The notes below the pieces were generated by a model. The model was not told the DNA's origin and did no database searches. It saw only the letters and a list, made by a program, of their open reading frames with translations. A DNA stretch of 64,000 nt from NCBI GenBank assembly GCA_006503475.1, contig RSEH01000111.1, positions 62,001 to 126,000 of the forward strand. The letters are read 5' to 3'. This document shows positions 48,718 to 60,700 of the stretch, piece after piece. The translations under genes were made by a program, and so were the position numbers. Source of the stretch: Stentor roeselii. Its lineage: Eukaryota > Ciliophora > Heterotrichea > Heterotrichida > Stentoridae. Each line of letters starts with the position of its first letter. The first letter of the stretch is position 1.

Positions 48718-51700
48718 TCATTTAATTGGCATAAAAATGCCCCACCTCTCAGAATCCAATGAGCAGGGGTCTTGGAACAAGGACAGTCAATTGAAATGAT
48801 ATAATTCGTCGAATGTCCTGTCGTTGAAAGGACCCCTGCACGTTCAGAGGTCTTATAAATCGGCATCGAGACCTCGCCTTCTTCAGTCTGTCCTTTTTCA
48901 GAAGGGACGAATTGAATAATCGGAGCCGCTGAATGCATTTCGCCAGGCCGCGCCTCGTCAAGCTGCATCACGTCGAAGTCCCATCTACAGCCTTCAGTGA
49001 AAAGTCCATAAACATAGACCGAGTTGCTATTTTGCCCTTGTTCTTCAGGTTTCTTTTTCAGTTGTCGCACTTGACTGGTCTCTTCGTAATAAACGCTGAA
49101 GCCAAGAGTGTCGATCGGCTCTTTGTACTGCCTCGCGTGCATTTGAAGTACTGAAGTTAAAAAACCTTGAGGGAAGAAAAAGGCGCTTAGCCAGTAAGCT
49201 TCAGGCTTTCCTACGGAAAGCCATTCACGAAGGAACTTTACTCGGGATTTTAAATCGTGAAGCCAACTTGCTAAGGGCTTTAATGAAGGGTAGGCAACTT
49301 TTGACCATAGGGAAGGAACTCGGTTTTCGTTTATACTTGTGTACATTTGGTCCAGGTCGTCTGACATTAGAACTAAACCTTTTATTGCCTTTTTTAGACT
49401 TTCGAGACTGGATTTTATTCGGAAGAGAAGACGGTTGAATCTTTCCATTTCTTGGCTTAGGTAAGTTGCTAGAGCACTCATCAGACCGTTACTGTCTTCG
49501 ACGAATATGTGGACTTTTTCTTCGGATTTCATTAAGTGGTTTGGAAGTTCTTCGAGGAAACTGGTTGCTAGCTCATCTACAACCTGGTCTGAACTTTTCC
49601 CCTGCGAGTCAGTTCCTTTTTCTTTCGGCTGAATAGAAAGAACAGAATTAATCACAAAAGCCGATTCATTTTTCTGAAAAGTAATATTCGCATTTTCATG
49701 CATTCCAAAAATATCAGGATCATCAGCAAGTGGCAAAGAGTTCACATATTCCTTCAAATCATCCAAACTTAAATCTTCAGGAATAAAATAAAGAGCAGTG
49801 TCCATAAAATGAAATCCATTATTCATAATCTCCGGTTTCATAAAAGCGGCTAAAATATAACTTAAACATCGCCGATCATGATCATCAGTGACTCTCCCTC
49901 CATAATTAATTTCTCCAACAACGAAATTAATAGCTTCCCAAGGCACAGAGTCCTGTTCATTAATAAAGTTTTCAATGATTTTTACTGAAGTTTCCAAGTC
50001 ACTCTCATTAAACTCATATCGAAAGTTCCACCCTAAAGCTCCGAATTTTCTCCTTTCCTGAAGAACAGCATGAAAAACACATAAAGAAAAAATGACCCTG
50101 CTCATCACTTCAGGTTTTTGTGAATTCTGAAATTGTTCTTCTTTCATGTTATTTAATGACCTCAGCAAGTTAGACTGAATGCCTTTCGCAGGTTCGATAG
50201 TGAGTTTAACTCCATTTTGCAAGATAGGAATGGGAAAGTAAGAACAAGGCATGGAAGTCAAGAAAAGTCTGAACTCATCATGAATGTTTGCTTTAGGTTC
50301 ATCGAAACTTTCAATGATTTTGTCGAGTTCTGGCATGAAACTCTTGGCAAGATGACAGTTCTGTAGAATGATCCACCTTCCTTCTTTTGCTCCTTTTTCA
50401 ATAGCTAAACGCGCTTTTAAGTCCTGCCCTTTTCCAAGAGAAATGGCGTCAGTTCTTTCATTTAGTTTCTTTTCATTTGCAAGTCTTTGAATCATCGTCA
50501 TCGGGTCTGCCCCAGGACTGAGAACGAAAATAATAGGAGTTCTTTTCGTGGTTTCTAAATAAACTTCTTCCATTGAAACAGGAGGATTTTTTACGAATTT
50601 CTCCCCAAGTGTGTTTAAAATGAAATGTTGAATTGAGTAAATCATCTTTTCTTCTCGGAAGACTTTCACTAACAACAATCGCTGTACTTGAGATATTCCT
50701 GAGTAAGGCTCTGGAGGGTTTTCAAGGTGAGGGTCTTTTGACTGGCTGAAGTCAATCCAAGCTGTAAGATTCTTGCTGATATCTTCACAAATCCCTTGAA
50801 AACCCTTACAAGTTCCTTGTAAATAAATAAGGCAGTCCCAGACCTTTTCACTAAGTCCAGGATTTTTTATTTTCTTGAAAGAACTAAGGTTCAAAGAAGG
50901 TCCTTTCAAGACAAAACTCCATTCATTATCAGAAAATTCGCCCTGGTCCCTTAAAATCTGAGCAGAAATCAAGAAACTAAAAATAGTTTTATGTGAGTTG
51001 AATAAACCTCTACAAACATTAGTGTAAATAATCTCAGTCACTGATTTCACTAGAATTGCGATTCTTTCTGCAAGGTCAGAAGAATGAGGAGCTGACAACA
51101 GGATCAAGTTAAATAATTTTGTGAAGTAATTCAAAGAAAACTGGTACATTGGGTCGATGTTTACCAGATCAGCAATTACGAAGTAAAGAATACTTCCTCT
51201 TCTTGCAACACTTTTATATTTTTCTCGTGCGATTTCGTTTTGGACTTTGTTTTTTTCTGATGTCGCCATTTGTTTGTTGATTTTGTTTGAGAAGTTTTTG
51301 GAACTTTCCAGTTTTATGATGAGTTTCTCGTCGTCTAACACGTTGCCTTGAGTTGAAGTCAAAGATGTTAAAATTGCTTGCTCGACTGTTCTTAGATCTT
51401 TTTGTCCATCAGAGATTTCTTTGATTACTCGGTTTTGGTCTTCTTCTATTTTAGGCTCTTCTCGTCGGACTACTAAAGCCAGAAGTTGCTCTTCTAGACC
51501 TTGCATTGTTACTGTGAAGTTTATTAGAGTTACTTTTATCGAGACTTCGGGAAGGTAGTGGGGATTGGATAACTTTGTTGTCATGTAAAGCTGGAACTTT
51601 TTGTCGTAGTCGAGGTCGTTGTCGCCGATTCGTAAGGTGAAGTGCCCTGGGATCTGCTCGACTAGGTTTTTACTTAGGACTGGATCTAGGATTGGGTTTA

Positions 51701-54700
51701 GACTTTCGGATACATCCTCGATTAGCAGTGGGTATCCATCCCTAATACAAATTTCCAAATTTTTACTCAAATCTTTTTCTCCAGCCTTAACTACCCTGAG
51801 CTGTTTCTCTTCTTCCATTTTCTTAATCCATCGATTAGCCTGTTCTTGTGGGTCAATCATGAGTGGCCACCTTTCACTCCTATGAATAATAATCGCATTA
51901 TTAACCGAAATGCTATCACTAGGTAGCTGACAAATTTGCCATTCACGTATCTGAATCGGGTCTCCAAGAACATCCTGCAATTCAAACCCATCAGAAATAG
52001 TAATTCCAAGTTCCTTACTCTTCTCTACCCAGAGTCCAACAAGCTTAGCACGATAACTTCCAGTGAAAGGTCCATAATAACTAACACAAGCCGCAGCAAG
52101 AAAAGTATTTCCAGCAACATCTTTAACCTGTTCAGAAAGTCGATCAAGAGCAACTTGCCATCTTTGATACTCATCTTTAAGACCTTCAGTTAAAACCGAA
52201 GCTCTTTTAAGGCGAGTTTCAGTCATCGAGATTTCATTTTCAAGGCGAATTTGTTCATCCGAGGTTCTTTTAAGTTTCATTTCAAGTTCCTGTACCTGAG
52301 CCATTTGTGCCTTGAGTCTTCCAGTGGTTTCTTCAAGTTTTGACATGGCATCAGTGTAGAATTTATTCATTTCTTCAAGATGTTTCTTTTTAGGCTCTAC
52401 TTTTTTTGAGATGTTTGCATAGTTGTCAATTGCGATCACCCATTGACAGAGACATTTACAAGCTTGACTGGCGCCTTCCATTCTTTCAGGGGTGAAGTTA
52501 GGGTTAGAGCTGATTTTATTACGCAACTTTCGAAGAGTCACTGGTTTTATGTTGTCTCGAGGGAAGCCGATTAAGTTTTCTAGGAAGTTGTTCGTGTTTA
52601 GAAGCTTTTTTATTGACTCGAGGTTTGTAGGAACTTCCATCAGGATTGCAACTGATTCAAGGGTCAGAGCGACTAGTTCTGTTGGGTTACTTATTCGCTT
52701 TACTTCTGCGATGTCTTGCTTGTTAATCGCTTGTAAGGCTTTTATTGCTGACTCAAGGATCGGCATCGCTTCTTTTAAGTCATTTTCTGCTTCTTCTTGG
52801 AGAATTCGAATTTCTTGTGCTTTTGAGTTTACTTCTCTTTCTTCATCTTCTACCATTTCTTTAGCTTTACTTGCAGTAAGAGTGTCTTGCTCAACAGTCT
52901 TCTGCATTTCTCTGATTTCCACAACTTTCTTTTCAAGTTCAGGTTTCAAGTCTCTTAAAGTGATTTGCATTTCAGAGACTTCCTGATTTGTTTTAGCTAA
53001 TTGTGAAATTCCGAGTTTATATCGATGAATAGCTGAGTTTAATTCTTCTTGTTTTTCAGCAAGTATTTTAAAGTAACAGGAAATGACGTCTAAGTAACTT
53101 TTGGGTGTTATATAAACTTTTCGATTTAACACCTGACTGAACTCCTGAGCGATTTCAAGAACACTTTGATGTACAAAGACGAGCATTTGACTGATAGTAT
53201 CTCGAAACTGCAGAAGTTTCGGTTTCGGGTAAGATTCAAGAGGAATATCAAGAAGTTTACTTTTGCCGACACTTAGTAAAGCGTCTTCAGGCCAAGGGTC
53301 TACCCAGTTGATGGTGCAGCAGTTGACAAGAGACGGAAACATCCTCATTCTGACCCTTAAGGCTTCGCCGATAGGCGACATGCAAACAACAATATGCAAG
53401 TTATTCCTGACTCTCTGCATGAAAAAGTTCATAATCGTGTCAGTCACTCCTTCTTTTTCAGCTAAAGGTCGAAGGTCACTTTCAACATTATCCCAGTCAG
53501 TCTTTTCAAACAGATTCGGGACTTCTCCTGAGTTTAAAATGCTGTTAATGTCTTCTAAAAATGACTCAGAGACTATCTGGGTGTCTGTTATCAAAAAAAG
53601 ACCTGGCTTTGGACTAGGCCCGCCTGTTGACAGGAAAAGTTTTCTGAGATCATCACGGAAAGACCTGAGGTTGTAGTCTTTTGTGACTTGGATCTGGAAA
53701 CAATCACAACGAGACATGAAGCCTGCTAAACGTGTCAAGGACTGCTTTCCACAACCACCTACTCCGATTAACATGCAGTTTCCTCGCTGTTGACGAAGGA
53801 TTCGACATATTCGAGTAAGGTGCTCCATTGCATCGTTGAAGAATACCAGGTCCATTTGTTTGGAATTGCTGGCATTGTAGTCAATTAGAAGCTCGTTTAT
53901 ACTTCTTTTTAGAGTTTCTAGGTTTGGGACTAAGATGTATTCTCGGTCTTCCATTTCCAGGTCACCTTTTAAGAAATCTGCGTAGATTATTGGAACTTCT
54001 CCGAAAAGCTCTTCTTTTGTGTAGGTTAGTTTGAAGTATTGAGGGATCATTTTTAGAAGAATGTCTGAAAGCCATTCTTTGTCGGTTTGGTTTATCAGAC
54101 GGTCGTAAAATACTCGGCAGGTCTCGTGGACCCACATTTTTACCACTGATTCTTGGTTTTGGAGGTGGATTGGACGGGCCATTAACATGCCTTGGAAGAC
54201 TTTAGAAACGTCTCTTAGGTTGAATAAGTAGTGGCTTTTGGATGGGGTAGGAAGTAATTCCGTTTTTAAAATTTGATAAACCGTAATAGTAGCCGCAACA
54301 ATAAAACTTGCCATATTAAGCACATCCTGTTTAAATCCATTAGCATAAAACTTTTCAAGAATAGTCCTAAAGATGACTTTCATAGTTTCCTCAGTAGTAT
54401 CCGGAATGACAATCATATGAAAGTGTCTGGTAAACCTCTGAGTCAAGACACTTCTTCCTCCTCCAGGAGGAGCAGCACAGCAAATAAGAGTAGTATCAAT
54501 GATCTTCATCGAATACTTCTTATCAAGTTCATAAATACTTCCATGGTCACAATAGTGTCTCAGCAGTTCAATAGGCGGTTGTGCTCCATATTTCTCCAAA
54601 GTAGGCATATTAACATCATCAATCATCAAAGCAATTCTATTATTTCCATGACCTCCAAGCACATCTTTTTTAATAGGATTCAACTTGCTCACTATTGAGT

Positions 54701-57700
54701 TCTGAGTCTGTTTCGATGACGTCTGTGCTGAAAACGTTAAAAAGATCGGCGAGGTCCTGGCAGTTTCTTTGAAATTATTCAAACTGTCGTTGATGATGAC
54801 TGACTTTCCCACACCAGTGTTCCCTGTAATAAAAATCGGTTTTTGAATAGAAATCGCAAATTTTAAAATTTCCTGAAATCTGACAGTGTCCATTGTTGGA
54901 ACTAGTAATTTGAAATAAGAAGTATTTGGAACGAAGCGAAATTCAGGTTTTATCTGGTCCCAAGGTTTGTACTCGCCTCCGACTTTAGAGCAGTTTACGA
55001 AGGACTCGAATAAAGGGCCTTTAGGAAGGTCAACTCCTAGTTCAGATGATAAGGAAGAGTCGAATCTTTGCTGTGAGTTGTAGTCAAGTCCTCCTGCGAT
55101 TCCCCAGGTGATGCAGAAGACGAAGATTTTATCTAAGAACTTTCGGAGGTACTCGAAACTATCGTTCATTCTTGGACAGTACTCGGGAAGGGTCACTGCT
55201 CGTAATAAGTTGCAGAAACTCATCACTAGACTGTTGTTCGTTGTTTGGATTGGCTCGATTAAAGAACCTTTTCGAACTATTGAAATTGCTTTAGCGAAGT
55301 ATAAATGGATTAGTTGCATCATGTACTCGGAAGCTTTCTCACTCCAGCCTTTTATTACTAGTTGGATTTGAGAATTTAAAACGGCCATCCAACCCACTGC
55401 TTCGATGTTCATGTATAGCATGCCACACCGACTGACAGTAGCAGGTGAAGCACTAGTTAAATCTGCGACTTCAAAAAGCATTCTCATTTCAGGTTTAAGT
55501 TTAATTCTTTCCTGATTAGCAAGACAAAGCATCATATTATCATCAAGTACAGTATTCATATTTTCAATCCAAAGTGAATCAACAGGTCCATCAAAAACGA
55601 CCCATCTTCTGGTAACTTCATCCTTTTTGCAATACTCTCTAATAATACTACTAGCAAGTCCATCTTTCCACTCATTCGTTGCATTATACTCTCCATAAAG
55701 TTCTCCCATCGTGATAGCCTTCGGATTAAGTACCTGAAAGATAACCTTCTGAAAACTTGCATTTCTCGACTCTTTAATCCTCAACTCTGTCAAAGTGCGA
55801 GCTAAGGCCTTATAACAAGTCGACTTTCCTGATGTTGCAGGTCCAACTATCATGACTCCAAATCTTACTTCAAGAGTATCAAACAACTGAATGACTTTAT
55901 TGATAAAACTTTCAACAGGCTGCAAGTTCTCTTTGCGAATCACTTCTCTTAAACATTGTTCAAGCTCGCCGTAGTCAGGACTGCGAGTTTCAGTCTCAGG
56001 GAACAAGTCGCCGATGATTGCGTTGAACAAGACGAGATCTTCTTTAAGGAACTTTGGCAAGTTAGAGTCTTTCATAGCTCTGATAAGAATCGCGTCTTCT
56101 TTTAAACTCGGGTCTTTTCTTCTGAGAGTTCCTGCCATGTTAAGAACACTTTTAACAGCTCTCATTCCGAAGTCGTAATGATCCTGTTGAGAGAGTTGTT
56201 CAGAAGCGAGCTTGTAAAGATTAGTCATTTTTCCTGAAAGTTCTTTAGCATGAGAAAAGCCTTCAGCGAAAAGCATGACTTCAGCAATAAGTGTATAATC
56301 CGGGACCATCATCGAGATAGGTCTAAAAAGGACTTTCAAGTTATCAGGCAATTCAGTCCTTCCAACGTAATTCGGGTTCATCGTGATAAAGACGCCCATT
56401 TGCATATTGATAGAAATTTTCTTATCTTCATAGGAATAGTCTTTATTTTCATCTTTCGCATGTTTTATCGACCGAAGCTGCTGAGCAATGACTGACAAGA
56501 CTTCAATGTCGATTCTGTTAAATTCATCTAAACATGACCAGGCGCCAGTATAACAAAGGCCGATAAAGAGTTTTTCCATCATCATGAAAGTGATTTGGTC
56601 TGAGCAGTTAAAAACGATGCAGTATCGACCCATCGCTTTTGCCAAGTCTTTAGTGGACTCAGTCTTGCCAGTCCCGGCAGGCCCTGCAGGGGCTGCCCCG
56701 AGGTTGATGCTGAGTGCGCCGGTGATGGTCATCCAGCATCTATCTGTGAGAGCTGTGATGATTAAACGTGTAGTGGCCCCTAGAAACTCGTATCCATACA
56801 AAAAGTCAGCATTTACTTGTTTCACATGGCAGTGATCTGTTGAGTTCCAGTAATATCGAAGTTGTTGAAGCCATTTGAAGTCACCTGGACTGAAAACTTC
56901 ATCGTCTTTTAGTTTTTCTAAAACTTCTCGGTTGTGCACGTCTTGAGTCACCCAAGCAACGACTTTACGTCTTTGAACGATGTCGAGGTTTTCTCTTACC
57001 ATCTGACTTAGTTCTTCTAAAGAAGTGTTGGTCTGTTCGTATAAATCTCCTAACATTTCAAGAACAGTGTCTTTACCACTTAAAGCTTCTTCTGTGTTTG
57101 ATGTCCACATTATCATCGACATTGTTAAAAGTACTTGACTAGGAAATCGATCAAGGATTTCTTTTCGGTTTAATTCAGAGAAGTTTAAAACTGCATCTAA
57201 AAGTTTCGCTTTTAAAGAGGTAACCATATTTATTTCAAGATGTTTCAGCCATTCTTCAACCATGCTTTTCGTTTTCGCTCCTTTTGGAATGTCGACTTTT
57301 TCATTCTCTGCTGAAATGATATGAGAAATCATGTCGCTTTTGTCATCGTCGATCTCGATACTGTAAATTCCTTCGAACATGTTCTTTAGAAAGACCTGAA
57401 TGTTTTTAATGTTTTGAGAATTTGAAAGGATTAACAAGAGTTCTTCATTTGATAAGAAGAAAAATCTGGTAAAGGCAAATCTTTGCTTGTCGAGATATTC
57501 TTCTAGTTGTTTTTGAAACTTCTCGAAATTTGTGTTCCAAGTTTGAAGAGAGTCTAAAGTTCCAGCTTTTGTGCAAGCGGGAAGAGCTTCAGGGAACATG
57601 TTTAACTTTCTCATGTATTCTTTGAAGGCGGAATCGTATTTCATGAAGTTCTTGGATTTTTCTTTTAGCTTTTTGATTAGTTCGCCTCCTTTGAAGATTT

Positions 57701-60700
57701 TTTGTAATTCGCTCCATTGTTTTTGACATAAAAGTAACTCGTCTAGAGTTGCGGCAAATAACTTGAACTTCCTGCTGCAAGTATCTACTTTTTCGAATAG
57801 AGGTCCAAGGAAACGGTTGGTTAGAAGAGTAGTCAAGATAACCTGAGTCTCTTCAAGTTTCGTAACAATATTTTCAACATCAGAAATATAATAAAAATCA
57901 TCTGCTTTATCATGTTTCACAATAAAAACTTCATCTTTCCAAGAATTATTAACAATTTCAAGCTGCGCTTCAATTTCCTCTTCTTTCCTAGCTCTCAAAG
58001 CGATTTCCGCAATTTTATCCTTCTTGTTATTAACCTTCATTTCAAGTAATTTTTTCAAAGTAAACTTAGGGTCATTAATATCAAGATCAACTTCAAGTTC
58101 CTTACGAATATCTTTCCAATGCCTTTCCTGCAAGCTTTTACATCTAAGATCAACAACAACAGGCATAGTATCCTTCAAAGTTTCCACTTTAGCCTTCAAG
58201 ACCTGAGGAACATAATTTCCTTGTTCTTCTAAAATTTTACTTTTCTTTGCAATTTTGTAATACATGTCAACTTCTTGGCTAATTTTTTCAACATCAATGA
58301 CGTTGAAAGCAGTATCATTCCAATTAATGACTTTATCTTCCCACTCCAACAAAGCCTTCCACATTTCATATTTCCTAACAAAGTCCTTCTGCATTTCGAT
58401 GGTGTCCATGAAGTTTTTCGGTTCACTTCCAAGTTCAGTCTGATAATAATTATACGCTTTAGTATCAGCTATTAAAGTGTTCACTTCTTCTTGTATATCT
58501 ACTAAAAGTGGTACAACCGCTTCAGGTTTTGATTCTTTATTAGTAAATTCTTCATTTTTCAACTTTTCTTTCAGTTCAGCTGTTCTTTTGTCGACTTGGA
58601 TTATTTTTTCTCTTAGTTCTCGAGTGAAGCGAATGTTGTCCCCTTCCATTCGTTCGTGAATTGACTGGATTCTCTGCCTTAAAGAGTCAAGTGAAGTGAG
58701 AGTTTCATTGTATTTTCGCTTGATGTTATCTTCGAACCTGATGGAAAACTGATCTAAAAGTTGCATCAGGTCCTTCAAGTCATTTACTTTATTTGTGATG
58801 TCAGGAAGTCTGTCTTCGATGTCTTTTAAATGCTTTGTTTGACTGACATAATCATCAACTTTTCTAGGGTTGCCTTTGAGGTTCTTGTTTCCTTCATTCA
58901 AAGCTTGTGTCAAGTTAGTTGCAGACTCTAAAGCTATCTTCGGTAAAAAAGACTCAATCTTTTTCAAGCAGATTGTAGGAGAAGGAAGAATGACTGACTT
59001 CATTTTCTCGATATTTAACTGGAAAATGCCGAAATCTTCAACGTCTTTCAAAGCACGAAAGTCTTCTTCTTGTTTTTTGTAGTCCAGGATTCTTACTTTG
59101 ATGTCTTCGATATCTTCATTTATCAAATTTTCTACTTTCAGCCGGTTGTTACGATGATAAGTTTCGATGTAAGGCAGGAATTTATTTGAATACTCTTTCA
59201 ACTTTTCAAAGGCGTAGTTGATGCCATTTTTAGCTTCTTCTTGAATCATTTTCAAAGGCTCGTCATTGATGACCATTTGAAGCAAGTCGAATTCTTCATC
59301 ATTTTGTTTTTCTTCATATTCCTCTAAAGCTGTTCTGTACTTTTGAAAGTCTTCAGAGCTAAGCAGCATGTAATTGTTAAGCAAAACAGTGAGTCCTCGA
59401 ATGATTGCATCATAAATGGCCTTGTTGATGCTTTCATTATTAGGCTCGAAGAAGAGTTCTCTTCCACTGAAAGTGCATTCAATGACGAACAACGGTTGAT
59501 GTTGTCTTCTAAGAATTGACTTTTTTTCTTTGATGTTATAGTCGAACTTGATAGTGTCTTTTATTTTGATGTTGGACTGATAGGACAATATGATTTTCGC
59601 GTCAATTATCAGGTAGTCGACTAGTCTCACGAATTTTGCAAGTCTTTTGTAATGAGTTCGGATTATTGCTTCCTGGGTATGCGGCATCAACTTTCCACTC
59701 ATGTCACCCACCAATAAAGGACCAGGGTCTTCTTCAGCTGAACGGGCCTGGTCTTCATTGTTCGCTGTTGACTTGTTTTCTCTTCGAAAGGCTTCGAGGG
59801 ACTTGACACAAGAACTTTCGACTTCTCTTTTGATGAGACTTTCGAGGACTTCCAGTTCGTCTGATCTTCGACCTTTCTTTTGTTCCATCTCGATGTTGAA
59901 CTCTTCTAAAGTCCAGACCTTGTCATAGGTGATGTCAATAAAATCGTATTTTAAAAGTTCCCAGTTCTTAACCCGAATATTTAAAAGAGGTTCTCGAAGT
60001 TTTTCATCTAGTATAAAAAGTTCAGTTTCTAAGAACTTCGCACGTTCATTCATCATTTTTTTCCTTCTTGAATTTTTCCAAAGGCTGAAGTTTTTCCATT
60101 TTTTGTACTGTTTAAAGAAACTGATTTCTTTAAGTCTCTGGTAAAGTTTATATTCTCTTTCCCATTCTTCCAATGATAAAAAGTAAGCTCCTCCTCCTTT
60201 AGTGAAGTGAGTTATTCCACGAGAGGAAATCGTGAGGTACTCTTCATTTTTCTTGTTGAATGGGACCAGCTGGAAATCATAAGCGTCTCCATCTCGGTTG
60301 CAGTACCAAAAGTCCTCCATCAGCTCTGGGTCGCTTTTAATTACTTGAATGAACTCGTACGGCTTGTGGTACTCTGGCTTTTCCTTGTCTTCCAACATTT
60401 TTTCCTTTCCGTGGTAATGCGGTTTCTTTTGCTTCGGGTAGGATAAAGGGGGCAGGAACTTTGACTTCAGCGTTTCTTTTATTATTGGATGATCCTCTTG
60501 GGCCGATGGAGAAATCAAGTTTTGGCTTATCGGGCCTGATTGAATAAAACGAGATATTGGGTCAAGCTTCGTCGGCTTCGGCTGAGCTAAAGTGTATCGA
60601 CTTGGCAAACCTGTTAGATTTGGAAGCAAGGCTTGGCTTTTCGTTTTTTGAAGAGAAAGCTGAGGCACTGATTGACTTTCTAGGATTCTTCGTTTTTTCG